Shown: in pieces, positions 1-8,257 of the stretch
How positions within the stretch are numbered: the first letter of the stretch is position 1
Layout of the letters: every line of letters starts with the position of its first letter
From: Treponema sp.
GTDB taxonomy: Bacteria > Spirochaetota > Spirochaetia > Treponematales > Breznakiellaceae
Reading direction: 5' to 3'
Length of the DNA: 11,400 nucleotides
Assembly: GCA_031274565.1 (NCBI GenBank)
Contig: JAISPY010000216.1
Coordinates: forward strand, 1-11,400
Notes under the pieces: generated by a model
The model's database searches: none
Told to the model about the DNA's origin: nothing
The model's input: only the letters and a program-made list of their open reading frames with translations
Position numbers and translations under genes: made by a program

Positions 1-77
1 AAGTCTTTTCCCCCACAAAATTGCAAAGGCGTAAGTACTGCGCTTGCTTTTCCCCCCAGGGCGGTTTATAGTAACCT

Positions 78-83
78 TATAAT
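78..83 (+). promoter_or_regulatory. possible -10 element of the pyrophosphatase promoter
   Basis: A perfect TATAAT lies 57 nt before the first ATG of the pyrophosphatase gene. No convincing -35 hexamer sits 16-18 nt upstream, so this is a weak promoter call. The rest of positions 1-140 shows only C-rich and T-rich runs and no coding sequence that I can support. Confidence 0.35.
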
Positions 84-140
84 GAGAGGGCATGTGGTTT
101 CGTGAGCTTGATTTGAGCATACTACTCGATCCCTGCCTGG

Positions 141-1799
141 ATGTGTATGGAAAAACGTGTTTTTATTATCGGACATCGGAACCCTGATACCGATTCGGTG
201 GTATCTGCTGCGGCTTATGCAGCCCTGAAACAGGCCCAGGGAATGCAGTATTGCCGTGCCGCCCGGGCAGGGAAGATCAGCCCCCAGACCGAATATATCT
301 TTGAACGGTTCGGGGTGCCTATACCGGAATACCTTCCGGATCTCATCCCCAAGGCAGCCTACTATGTAGGCGAACCGCCGGTAACCATCTCGGCGGAGGT
401 TTCCGTGTGGGAGGCCCTGGAACTGATGCACCGGGAAGGGCATCGGGTACTGCCCATTGTTGACCGGAACGGGGTATACCAGAGCATGTTTCATTACCGG
501 GGGTTTTCCCAGTACATCATCACCCACATCAACCCCCATAAAAAATCGAATTTCCCGGTTTCCATACATCATCTGGTCCGGCTCCTGGGGGCGGAGCCTA
601 TCACCCTTTTTAATGCGGAGGAAGTACAGATGTCCCCTATCGTGGTAGCCGCTGCATCCTTTACCTTCTTCAAGGCCCATCTGGAAACCGGCTGGCCTGA
701 GGATTGTCTGGTCATCGTTGGGGACCGCCGGGATATTCAGCGCCACTGTATTGAACAGAAAGTCCGGGCCTTGATCCTCTCCAACGGCTTGAGCCTGGAT
801 AAAGAACTCACCGTCCTGGCGGAAAGAAACCAGGTCTCGGTGATCAGCAGCCCCTACGACACCTCCTCCACCGCCATGCTGATCATCTACTCCACCCCGG
901 TCGGCTTTGTGGGGGACCATACCGTACCGCTGATGAAGCTCTCGGATCCCATACGGAAGATCCGGGAACCCCTTTCCCGCGCCCCTTCTCGGTATCTGCC
1001 GATTGGGGATGATGCGGGAAGGGTGGCGGGGCTGATCTTTGAAGGGGACCTCATCCGGGAACCGAATATTGAGGTGATCATGGTGGACCACAATGAACCG
1101 AGCCAGGCTATCGAAGGCATTGAAAACTATCGGGTCCTGGAAGTAATCGATCATCACCGGCTGGGGAACCTCTCCACCCGGTACCCCATCACCTTTATCA
1201 ACCGGGTGGTGGGGGCCACCTGCACGATCATTACCGGCCTCTACCGGGAACAACGGGTTCCCCTGGAAAAAAACATCGCTTCAATCCTCCTCTGCGGAAT
1301 TCTCGCGGATACCCTGGCCCTGCAGTCCACGACCACCACTGATACGGATCGGGAAGCTACGGAGTACCTTGCGTCGATTACAGGACTTGACCTGAAGGTC
1401 CTGGGGCAGGAACTGCAAACTGCGGCGAATGCGGTGAATTCCCGGCCTGCGGAAGAGCTGATTGCGCTGGACATGAAGGAGTATGCCGAGCATTGCGCGC
1501 AATTCTCGGTGAGCCAGATCGAAACCGACAACCCCGCGTCCCTGGTTTCCCGGAAAGAGGAGATCATCGCGGCCCTGGAAAAGGTCTGTGCCGCCAAGGA
1601 CTACCTCTTTGCTTCGCTGCTGGTAACGGATGTTACCATCCTGGACTCGCTCCTCTTTGTAGCGGGGAAAAAGTCTTTTACGGATCAGATACGCTTTCCG
1701 CTTATGGATGAGCGGATTTATAGTCTTCCCGGGGTGGTGTCCCGAAAGAAGCAGCTTATGCCGCTGCTTTCGGAACTGGTGGAGAAGGCGGAGGGATAG
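141..1799 (+). CDS. ppaC: Manganese-dependent inorganic pyrophosphatase with CBS and DRTGG regulatory domains
   Basis: Cytoplasmic family II pyrophosphatase that splits PPi to two phosphates and pulls PPi-releasing biosynthesis forward. The 552 residues begin with the DHH-family metal motif GHRNPDTDSV (11-20). A regulatory insert follows: a first CBS half at about 75-125, a DRTGG-like domain at about 150-260, and a second CBS half at about 265-310. The catalytic domain then resumes with DHN (316-318), DHH (337-339) and CGILADT (385-391), and the C-terminal domain carries the substrate-binding SRKK (534-537). All metal and substrate motifs are intact, and the length fits CBS-DRTGG pyrophosphatases, whose activity is known to be tuned by adenine nucleotides. 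An in-frame stop at 114 limits the start to the ATG at 141 or 147. Neither has a clear Shine-Dalgarno; the ATG at 147 gives the more usual MEKRVFIIG beginning. It is the only plus-strand gene and converges on Enzyme I. Family call is firm; ligand preference of the CBS pair is inferred. Confidence 0.95.
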   Translation: MCMEKRVFIIGHRNPDTDSVVSAAAYAALKQAQGMQYCRAARAGKISPQTEYIFERFGVPIPEYLPDLIPKAAYYVGEPPVTISAEVSVWEALELMHREGHRVLPIVDRNGVYQSMFHYRGFSQYIITHINPHKKSNFPVSIHHLVRLLGAEPITLFNAEEVQMSPIVVAAASFTFFKAHLETGWPEDCLVIVGDRRDIQRHCIEQKVRALILSNGLSLDKELTVLAERNQVSVISSPYDTSSTAMLIIYSTPVGFVGDHTVPLMKLSDPIRKIREPLSRAPSRYLPIGDDAGRVAGLIFEGDLIREPNIEVIMVDHNEPSQAIEGIENYRVLEVIDHHRLGNLSTRYPITFINRVVGATCTIITGLYREQRVPLEKNIASILLCGILADTLALQSTTTTDTDREATEYLASITGLDLKVLGQELQTAANAVNSRPAEELIALDMKEYAEHCAQFSVSQIETDNPASLVSRKEEIIAALEKVCAAKDYLFASLLVTDVTILDSLLFVAGKKSFTDQIRFPLMDERIYSLPGVVSRKKQLMPLLSELVEKAEG

Positions 1800-1804
1800 G
1801 GGGC

Positions 1805-3424
1805 TTACAGTTCTCCTATGTGTTTACGCAGGGGAAGCACGTAGGAGGGTTCCACGGAAAGCTCGTCAAGTCCCATGTCAAGAAAGGTTTTGGTGAGGGC
1901 TTGGTCTGCGCCGAGCATACCGCAGATGCCCGCCCAGATGCCGGCCCGGTGGGCGTTTTCTACGGTCATGCGGATGAGCCGTATGATGGCTTCGTGGCGA
2001 GTATCGCAGAAGGCGCTGATGGATTCGTTTTGCCGGTCTACCGCCAGGGTATACTGGGTGAGGTCGTTGGTGCCGATGCTGAAAAAATCCGACTCCGGGG
2101 CAAGGAGATCACTGATGACCGCTGAGGCGGGGGTTTCGATCATGATGCCGATGGGGGTTTCGGGGTTGAATGGAATGGTTTCGGCGGCCAGTTCCTCCCG
2201 GGCTTCCCGGGCCATGGCCTTGGCCTGCCGCAATTCCTCCAGGGTGTTGATCATGGGAAACATGATGGCGACGTTTCCATGGGCGGAGGCGCGGTAAATC
2301 GCCCGGAGCTGGGTTTTGAACAGGGAGGGCCTCGTGAGGCAGATGCGGATGGCTCTCATGCCGAGGGCGGGGTTTTCTTCTTTGGGGAGATCGAAATAGC
2401 CGACTTGTTTGTCCGCGCCTATGTCCATGGTACGGATGATCACCGGTTTATTCCGCATGAGTTCCACGGCCTTGCGGTAGCTTTCATACTGAACATCTTC
2501 TTCCGGGTAATCCTCCCTACCAAGGTAGAGGAATTCACTGCGGAAGAGCCCTATCCCCTCCGCGTCTCCGGAAAGCGCCGCCTCCACATCGGTAACTGAG
2601 CCGATATTGGCGTAGAGTTTGATTCGTTGTCCGCTTGGTGAGACCGTGGGCTTTCCCCGGAAGGGTTCCAGTTCCCGCTGTTCCTTCTGGAACTGTTCCC
2701 GTCTCTTTTCAAAGGTCTGTACGGTTTCGGGGTCGGGCTCGACGCAAAACTCCCCGGTCTCGCCGTCCAGGGCGGCCTGTTTGCCCGCCAGACCCGGTGA
2801 AAGGGAAGCGCCCAGGCCGATAATCGCCGGAATGCCCATGGTCCGAGCAAAGATCGCGGTATGGGAATTGGCGGCCCCTTGCTGGGAAACCAGGGCAAGC
2901 ACCAGAGAACGGTCAAACTGGGCGGTTTCGCTGGGACTAAAATCAGGAGCGGCAAGAATAACCGGTTCATTCCCGGAACTTACCGGCGATTGGTTTCCGG
3001 TGAGAACCGCAATGACCCGGTTCGCCACATCCCGCACATCCGCCGCCCGCTCGCTCATGTATTCGTCGTCCATCTCGGCAAAATCCTGGGCCAGCCGCTT
3101 TCCGGCTTCCATCACCGCATATTCGGCGCACAGCCGCTCCCGCTCGATTATGGCAATGACCGGATCGCAGAAGTCAGGATCATCGAGCATCATCCGGTGT
3201 ATCTCAAAGAGAAGGGCGTTTTTTTTGCCGATCTTTTCTACCATCTCGGTTGAAAGTTTATCCAACTGTTCCGCAGCAGTCCGCAGCGCCGCCTGAAAAC
3301 GTTCAATCTCTCCCGCCGTATCGCTCACCGGCTGCTTCTCAACCGTAACGGCTGAACGCTCAAGAAAAACCAGACGGCCCAGGGCCACGCCCTTACTTAC
3401 CCCTTTTCCCCGCAGTGTAATCAT
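1805..3424 (-). CDS. ptsI: PTS Enzyme I (phosphoenolpyruvate-protein phosphotransferase), short C-terminus
   Basis: Takes phosphate from PEP and passes it to HPr, the first step of the PTS, in the cytoplasm. I start it at the ATG at 3424 (MITLRGKG), which has GGAGGAG 7 nt upstream and matches the usual Enzyme I N-terminus; upstream extension in the same frame runs into the neighbouring gene. The product is 539 residues. The N-terminal domain carries the phosphorylated His188 in ANSHTAIFAR. The PEP-binding barrel shows GIGLFRSEF (Arg295), IIRTMDIGADK (Arg331), PKEENPALGMR (347-357), the signature DFFSIGTNDLTQYTLAVDR (446-464) and catalytic Cys501 in GICGMLGAD. The chain ends 38 residues after this Cys, whereas E. 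coli Enzyme I continues about 73, so roughly 35 C-terminal residues are absent. It is the last gene of the PTS series, 19 nt after the dehydrogenase. An Enzyme I in the same series as its EII suggests a dedicated copy. Confidence 0.96.
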   Translation of the reverse strand: MITLRGKGVSKGVALGRLVFLERSAVTVEKQPVSDTAGEIERFQAALRTAAEQLDKLSTEMVEKIGKKNALLFEIHRMMLDDPDFCDPVIAIIERERLCAEYAVMEAGKRLAQDFAEMDDEYMSERAADVRDVANRVIAVLTGNQSPVSSGNEPVILAAPDFSPSETAQFDRSLVLALVSQQGAANSHTAIFARTMGIPAIIGLGASLSPGLAGKQAALDGETGEFCVEPDPETVQTFEKRREQFQKEQRELEPFRGKPTVSPSGQRIKLYANIGSVTDVEAALSGDAEGIGLFRSEFLYLGREDYPEEDVQYESYRKAVELMRNKPVIIRTMDIGADKQVGYFDLPKEENPALGMRAIRICLTRPSLFKTQLRAIYRASAHGNVAIMFPMINTLEELRQAKAMAREAREELAAETIPFNPETPIGIMIETPASAVISDLLAPESDFFSIGTNDLTQYTLAVDRQNESISAFCDTRHEAIIRLIRMTVENAHRAGIWAGICGMLGADQALTKTFLDMGLDELSVEPSYVLPLRKHIGEL

Positions 3425-3431
3425 AGTTATG

Positions 3432-3438
3432 CTCCTCC
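3432..3438 (-). promoter_or_regulatory. ribosome binding site fixing the Enzyme I start
   Basis: GGAGGAG on the minus strand, 7 nt before the ATG at 3424. It supports this start over the longer open frame reaching 3580, whose extra 52 residues resemble no Enzyme I and overlap the dehydrogenase gene. Confidence 0.8.
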
Positions 3439-3443
3439 AATAG

Positions 3444-4718
3444 TTAAATTGTACTAACCGCAAAATGGCGTAGTAAATGACCCTCGGCCTCGACATTCCA
3501 CAAACCCTGGTGGGCTTTGCAGATGCTCGCCAGTTCCGCAAAGAGCGGATTGTCCGCGCCGAGCTTTTCAAAATCCGCAAGCGCGGTCAGCGGCAAATTG
3601 ATGTGGGTGTAGCTCAGGATCTTTCCTGCCCGCAGTTCCGGCAGATGGGCCGTGGCCTCTGCAACGGCATCAAGGCCGCAGATATGGGATACCATCACCG
3701 CAGGGCGCAGTTTCCTCGCTGACGCCAGAGCCAGCGCTTCTTTCATATCCTCCGTATTACCACCGGTGGTTCCCAGAATATGGGTACTGGTATAATGGCA
3801 GTTGTACAGGTTTATCATGGCGCGAAAGTCCTTGTCCTGGGGGCCGGCAAAAAAGTTAAGGCAGCCATCAAAGGCCATAAGTCGGTCTCCCAATTCCGCC
3901 AGTTCCCGGATGGGGGCATACACAAACACATCATCGTACCCCGCGCCACCGCTTATATCCAGCAGGGCCGTATAGGGGTCTGCATGATCCTTAAGGTTCA
4001 CATAGACGAGATCCACGGCCTGTTTGCCCGCGGTCTCCGGGGGAATGAGGGTTTTCGCCTTCTGGAGCCGTCCCGGATCCACATCGACCACCACCACCCG
4101 GCCCGGACGCTTGTCCCCTGCCAAGGGATACTCGATAGCCCCCAGTCCCATAGGCCCCGCGCCGCCGAGGATCAGCACGTTTCCGCCGGGTTTAATGTCA
4201 GGGGTATGGTGATAATCCTGCTTATTCGTATGGTACATACTGTGGTAGCCGCCGATAATGCAGCTCATCGGTTCCGCCAGGGACGCGGAAAAATAGGCGT
4301 CCCCATCGTAATGCAAGAGGCAGCCGAGTTCCATCACTTCCGGCGGAATCACGCAGTAGGTTGCAGCTCCCCCGAAGAATTCGTAGGAATAGCCCGGCGA
4401 GGCAAGGCTGCCCTGGTAATTGAGCGCGGGCTGCTGGGCGAATTTTTCGCCGGGATGAAATTCCTGCTGCCATTTCTTGCCGACCTGGACAATATCCCCG
4501 GCAAACTCATGGCCGATGATAATAGGATTGGTATCCACGTTTTGGGGGCACCGTTTATGGGCTTTCCCCTGTTTCAGTAACTTATAGGTTGACATGCAGA
4601 TGCTGTCGCTTATCACCCGAACCAGTATTTCATCATCTTTCACTGCGGGAAGGTCAAACGCTTCCAGCCTGAGATCATCCGCGCCGTACAAGCGTACGGC
4701 TTTTGTTTTTTGCGCCAT
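3444..4718 (-). CDS. Zinc-dependent medium-chain dehydrogenase, sorbose-1-phosphate reductase (SorE)-like
   Basis: Likely a cytoplasmic NAD(P)-dependent oxidoreductase converting a hexitol phosphate to a ketose phosphate. The 424-residue chain has the GroES-like catalytic domain with zinc-ligand candidates Cys41 (SICMSTYK), His70-Glu71 (IIGHEFAG) and Glu149 (LAEP). The Rossmann fold shows GGAGPMGLGA (185-194) and an acidic strand end VVVDVD (209-214), which favours NAD. The four-cysteine structural zinc lobe of many alcohol dehydrogenases is not seen. The chain is longer than typical GatD or sorbitol dehydrogenase (about 350) and closer to the SorE-type L-sorbose-1-phosphate reductases, which also occur beside PTS genes. 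The start at 4718 has an AGGAG 8 nt upstream. It lies 30 nt after the kinase gene and 19 nt before Enzyme I, so it is surely co-transcribed. It takes the place an MtlD would hold in a classical mannitol operon. Family is secure; substrate is inferred. Confidence 0.85.
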   Translation of the reverse strand: MAQKTKAVRLYGADDLRLEAFDLPAVKDDEILVRVISDSICMSTYKLLKQGKAHKRCPQNVDTNPIIIGHEFAGDIVQVGKKWQQEFHPGEKFAQQPALNYQGSLASPGYSYEFFGGAATYCVIPPEVMELGCLLHYDGDAYFSASLAEPMSCIIGGYHSMYHTNKQDYHHTPDIKPGGNVLILGGAGPMGLGAIEYPLAGDKRPGRVVVVDVDPGRLQKAKTLIPPETAGKQAVDLVYVNLKDHADPYTALLDISGGAGYDDVFVYAPIRELAELGDRLMAFDGCLNFFAGPQDKDFRAMINLYNCHYTSTHILGTTGGNTEDMKEALALASARKLRPAVMVSHICGLDAVAEATAHLPELRAGKILSYTHINLPLTALADFEKLGADNPLFAELASICKAHQGLWNVEAEGHLLRHFAVSTI

Positions 4719-4748
4719 TCCGAGGCTCCTTGTCGTTTTATTGCCACC

Positions 4749-5696
4749 TTAGCTTACGAGGCGGCGGAGTAGTACCTGTTTCAAAAGTGTTTCCACCGCC
4801 GGACGATCCGGGGCATTGGTGCCGGCGGTGGTAACCGCTGCGGCGGAGGCTGCCATGGACAGGGCGAGGCTCTGTTCCAGCGGGAGGCCGGCGGCTATCC
4901 CATAGGCCAGGGCGCCGACCATGCTGTCCCCAGCCCCGACGGTTGAACGGACCAGTACGGGAAGGGGTTCACCGCGCCACGCAGCTTCGGCACTGACAAA
5001 CAAGGCCCCTTCCGCCCCCAGGGAAAGGGCGACCAGTTTGACGCCCCGTTCAAGGAGTTTCCGGCAGAGGCCGATAAGACCAGCTTCCGTAATCCCCGAC
5101 GGGGCGTCATGCTCCAGGCCGAAACACTGGAGCAATTCGTAGCGGTTGGGCTTGATATAGTCCGGAGGCGCTTCCAGGGCTGAACGGAACGCCGCGCCGT
5201 CAGCGTCCACAAAGACCTGGGCCCCCGCGGAACGCAGGGTCAGGGTGAGCCGTTTGTAGGTGTCTGCCGGAAGGCCCGATGGAAGGCTGCCGGACAGCAC
5301 AAACACCGTCCCCGTGGCCGCGAGACCGCGGAGCTTTTGTTCAAGCCGCTCCCATTCGTCCGGCTGAATTACCGGCCCTGGTTCATTCAGCTCCGTAAGC
5401 TGTCCGTCCACGGCCACTACCTTGAGATTGATCCGGGTCGCCTCCTGTATGCGGACAAAGTCATGGGGGATTCCCCGTTCCGCAAGCCGGGAGAGGAGTG
5501 CCTCCCCGGTCGCGCCGCCGGCAAAACCCGCCGCGACGCTGCTGCCCCCCAGGGCCTGTATCATGGCGGAAACATTCACCCCCTTGCCTCCGGCGTCAAC
5601 GGTTATGTCCCGAAGCCGGTTCAGCCCGTTGGCCCGCATGACATCCACCGCGGCGGTTTTATCCAGCGCCGGGTTAAGCGTAACCGTTACGATCAT
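4749..5696 (-). CDS. PfkB-family sugar-phosphate kinase, 1-phosphofructokinase / tagatose-6-phosphate kinase (FruK/LacC) type
   Basis: Cytoplasmic ribokinase-fold kinase that adds a second phosphate from ATP to a ketohexose phosphate, giving a bisphosphate for aldolase. The 315 residues match the family length. They show the N-terminal TLNPALDKT (6-14), the glycine-rich substrate motif AGGKGVNV (35-42), VLSGSLPSG (133-141), KPNRYEL (182-188), SLGAEGAL (225-232) and the ATP/anion-hole signature VGAGDSMVGAL (253-263) with catalytic base Asp257. These features place it in the FruK/LacC branch, but sequence alone does not separate fructose-1-phosphate from tagatose-6-phosphate or fructose-6-phosphate as substrate. 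Its ATG overlaps the stop codon of the EIIA gene as ATGA, a sign of translational coupling, and no strong Shine-Dalgarno is seen. With the next gene, a dehydrogenase, it suggests the route hexitol phosphate to ketose phosphate to ketose bisphosphate. Confidence 0.9.
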   Translation of the reverse strand: MIVTVTLNPALDKTAAVDVMRANGLNRLRDITVDAGGKGVNVSAMIQALGGSSVAAGFAGGATGEALLSRLAERGIPHDFVRIQEATRINLKVVAVDGQLTELNEPGPVIQPDEWERLEQKLRGLAATGTVFVLSGSLPSGLPADTYKRLTLTLRSAGAQVFVDADGAAFRSALEAPPDYIKPNRYELLQCFGLEHDAPSGITEAGLIGLCRKLLERGVKLVALSLGAEGALFVSAEAAWRGEPLPVLVRSTVGAGDSMVGALAYGIAAGLPLEQSLALSMAASAAAVTTAGTNAPDRPAVETLLKQVLLRRLVS

Positions 5697-6136
5697 CCGT
5701 CCGTCCCGGTGAGTATCCTGTACACCGCTTTTTGATCCGCGCTTTTGACGAGCTTTATGACGTCTTCGGCGGTTTCAAGGTGGTCAACAATATTTCCCAT
5801 GATGTCCAGATGCTCATCCCCCCGTGCGGCTATGCCTATCACCAGATACACCACCGTACCATGCCAGTCTATGCCTTCAGGATAGGCAAGGACGACCAAT
5901 CCGGTTGCGAGGATCGCGTCCTTGTACTCTTTTTCGCCGTGGGGTATGGCGATGTGGTTTCCTATCCCGGTACTAAAGGCATTATCCCGCTTTACCATTC
6001 CCTCGATGTACCGTTCCCGCACATATCCGCCGTTCACCAGTAAGCGTCCGCAGCGGCGGATCACCGCTTCCCGATCCGCCTGGGGCTGATTCAGGATAAT
6101 ATTTTCCATTTTGAGCATAGCTATCTCGTGTGCCAT
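5693..6136 (-). CDS. mtlF: PTS EIIA component, mannitol/fructose type
   Basis: Free-standing 147-residue EIIA that accepts phosphate from HPr and gives it to the B domain of the mannitol-type EIICB encoded at 8636-10039. The active-site His66 lies in GNHIAIPHG (59-67), the standard PTS EIIA type 2 signature. The C-terminal half has the usual GIAARGDEHLDIMGNI stretch. In E. coli MtlA this domain is fused to EIICB; here, as in Bacillus and many Gram-positives, it is separate, which fits the absence of an A domain on the transporter. I start it at the ATG at 6136, with GGAGG 4 nt from the start codon; the longer open frame reaching 6328 overlaps the regulator gene and has no family match. It follows the regulator gene after 70 nt and overlaps the kinase gene by 4 nt (ATGA). 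Confidence 0.93.
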   Translation of the reverse strand: MAHEIAMLKMENIILNQPQADREAVIRRCGRLLVNGGYVRERYIEGMVKRDNAFSTGIGNHIAIPHGEKEYKDAILATGLVVLAYPEGIDWHGTVVYLVIGIAARGDEHLDIMGNIVDHLETAEDVIKLVKSADQKAVYRILTGTDG

Positions 6137-6138
6137 AG

Positions 6139-6145
6139 TTCCTCC
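6139..6145 (-). promoter_or_regulatory. ribosome binding site fixing the EIIA start
   Basis: GGAGGAA on the minus strand just before the ATG at 6136. It selects this ATG over the in-frame extension into the regulator gene. The rest of the 70-nt gap (6137-6206) contains a CCGGCGG heptamer repeated 13 nt apart and no convincing promoter. Confidence 0.75.
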
Positions 6146-6206
6146 AATAATAATTAGTATACCCACGCCGCCGGTATGCCGCCGGACGGGGCTGTCATCG
6201 GCCTCT

Positions 6207-8252
6207 TCAGCCGTGTAATGTTTCAGTACAATACTGGGCAAGTACTTCGGAAAGTTCCGTTTCCAAAAGCGCCTGTACCCCAGGACCATCCCCGCGGCGG
6301 ACCGCCTCCAGCAGGGGAGGCAGGTCAACCAGGGCGCTGTTTATCGTACCCATGATGCCGGTTATATCCGGGGGACAATCCCGCGGGACCAGCATGAGGA
6401 CGCAGCTCGTAACCCCCCGGAAATAGCCGCGGACAAAGGTTCCTCCTTCCGGGACTATCAACGCGAAAACCGGCGCGAGTGCCCCGGCGCTGCGGGCATG
6501 CAGCAGGACGATCCCCATTTCCGCAATCACCTGGGTTACTACCCGCTCCCGTTCTATGAGCGCCCGGTAGAGTTCCGCACCGCCTGTTTTGTCCGAGGAG
6601 AACCGTTCCGCGGCAAACGCGGCCAACTCCTCAAAACTACAGTCCCCGGCAATCGATTCCACCACAAACGCTCCCAGCATGGACCACACCTGCCGTAGCG
6701 CCCTATGGATCCGTTCAAGCCGCTCAGGTAACCGGGGCCTTTGCCCGCTCAGGGGCGCTCCTTTTGCCACGAAGGCATAGGCGTTGATCGCTTCCCGGAT
6801 ATTCTGACAATCCTCTTCGGTGAGGAGCAGGTGTACCTGAATCACCGGTTTATTGGGATTCTCTAGCGGCATGGTCGAAATAATAAAATCCACCTTTTCC
6901 CATGCCTCCCGGTCATCCCAGCCGCTTATCTCAACCTCCAACTCCCCCTTAAAGCGCTGACGCACCTGCGAGGCTAGCATATAGGACATACCGATACCCG
7001 CAGCGCACACAACCCCGGCGGATAAGACCCTTTTGCGGATGTTCTTTTCACCTATCGCGGAAAGGGCCGCAAGAAAATGGATTGCGATAAGCGAAACCTC
7101 GCTTGATGGAACCGGTACGTGAAGATACTCCTGGAGAACTGCGGCCCCGTTCCGACTTTTTTGGTAAATTGCGGGATACTGAACGGCCAACTGCCCTTCC
7201 AGCGGCTCAGGCAGGATCACCCGTTTTTTGAGCCGGGTCATGGCAGCCACCAGATGCCGGCTGAGTCCCTGAATCAACTGTTCATTGCTCAGGAGCGTCG
7301 GCGCAAGAACCGGATCAAACCGCTCTATCATCTGACAGGTAAGGGTCTGTAGGCGTTCCCGGTTCTCCTCGGTATCAACCTGCAAAGGACTGTTCTGTTT
7401 TGAACGGCACGCTTCGATACGGAGGGCCATACCGCTTCGTTCCTCCCCAGGAAGGTTGAGGGAAAAATACCCCTCTAGGGCAGAGGCCAGCATACCCGCA
7501 AGCCGCTGCTGAAAAGCTCCCGCCGGAGCATACCCCTCTTTAAGCAAGGCCCCCGCCTTAACCCGTTTCACCATCACCATGAGATAGACGCGAAACATTG
7601 CATAGGATTCCGCGGTCATCCAATCCAGTTTGGTTCCTGCTTGGTTCAGCACGTCCCGTATACCCTGCTCAATAGCTTCCCCTGGAAACCCACAATTTCG
7701 GGAATAGGAGCAATCCGCTCCCATACCTTCTCCTATCAGGCGTCCGCTTATGGCAGTCCGTATATCCTCTTCCCTTCCTTCGGCGTACACCCCTTGTCCC
7801 GGCCTTCGCACCAGAAGAATGTCGTGTTCTTTAAGCCACGGCTCAAGCTCATCAAGATCGTTACTGACCGTTGATTCACTTACCCCCAAAGAATCCGCAT
7901 AATAGAAAAGCTTTTGTGCCTCTCCGTTATGGTCAAGGAGCTTCAGCAAAAGACACAGCAACCTGCGCCGACGGCTTCCCGGATACCAGGACACCTGAGC
8001 AAGCAGCGCAGCCAGGTTGTCCCGGATCTCCCTCGTACATTCAAGCCGTATACCCTTACCCGACACGGAAACTATCTGCACCTGATCCAGTAAACCCTCG
8101 ATATGTTCCAGATCCCTAAAAACGGTACGGCGGCTGCTGTCCAGCGCCGCCGCCATGGAATCCACGCTCACCGGTTCCCCCTGGTGAAGCAGCAAATCCA
8201 ACAACCGCAAAACCCGCGGTGAAAAAATCGCTAAGCTTCCCCGGATATCCAT
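6207..8252 (-). CDS. mtlR: MtlR-type transcriptional activator with two PRDs, EIIB-like and EIIA-like domains
   Basis: DNA-binding activator whose activity is set by PTS phosphorylation. Domains in order over 681 residues: an N-terminal HTH (about 27-50, SMAAALDSSRRTVFRDLEHI); a second HTH (about 117-137, ADSLGVSESTVSNDLDEL); PRD1 (about 190-295); PRD2 (about 300-405) with His333 (LSRHLVAAMTRLK) and His392 (SLIAIHFLAAL); a GatB-like EIIB domain (about 408-495) with Cys416 in GVVCAAGIGMS; and an EIIA type 2 domain (about 520-680) with His585 in VLLHARSAG. This order and length match Bacillus MtlR, in which PRD2 phosphorylation by HPr activates and phosphorylation of the EIIB-like Cys inhibits. 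In PRD1 the position usually holding the first conserved His appears to be Tyr223. No clear Shine-Dalgarno precedes the start; it begins 5 nt after the HPr stop, so coupled translation is likely. The probable target is the control region before the transporter gene. Confidence 0.94.
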   Translation of the reverse strand: MDIRGSLAIFSPRVLRLLDLLLHQGEPVSVDSMAAALDSSRRTVFRDLEHIEGLLDQVQIVSVSGKGIRLECTREIRDNLAALLAQVSWYPGSRRRRLLCLLLKLLDHNGEAQKLFYYADSLGVSESTVSNDLDELEPWLKEHDILLVRRPGQGVYAEGREEDIRTAISGRLIGEGMGADCSYSRNCGFPGEAIEQGIRDVLNQAGTKLDWMTAESYAMFRVYLMVMVKRVKAGALLKEGYAPAGAFQQRLAGMLASALEGYFSLNLPGEERSGMALRIEACRSKQNSPLQVDTEENRERLQTLTCQMIERFDPVLAPTLLSNEQLIQGLSRHLVAAMTRLKKRVILPEPLEGQLAVQYPAIYQKSRNGAAVLQEYLHVPVPSSEVSLIAIHFLAALSAIGEKNIRKRVLSAGVVCAAGIGMSYMLASQVRQRFKGELEVEISGWDDREAWEKVDFIISTMPLENPNKPVIQVHLLLTEEDCQNIREAINAYAFVAKGAPLSGQRPRLPERLERIHRALRQVWSMLGAFVVESIAGDCSFEELAAFAAERFSSDKTGGAELYRALIERERVVTQVIAEMGIVLLHARSAGALAPVFALIVPEGGTFVRGYFRGVTSCVLMLVPRDCPPDITGIMGTINSALVDLPPLLEAVRRGDGPGVQALLETELSEVLAQYCTETLHG

Positions 8253-8257
8253 GATTT

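Noticed and set aside
66..1253. 395-residue open frame on the minus strand opposite the pyrophosphatase
   Set aside because: It is antisense to a clearly conserved enzyme, has low-complexity and Pro/Gly/His-rich composition, no recognisable motif and no Shine-Dalgarno.
6137..6206. TATACT as a possible promoter before EIIA
   Set aside because: No -35-like hexamer at a workable spacing; the sequence upstream is a GC-rich CCGGCGG direct repeat.
6137..6328. N-terminal extension of EIIA by 64 residues into the regulator gene
   Set aside because: The extension matches no EIIA family member and the ATG at 6136 has a strong Shine-Dalgarno.
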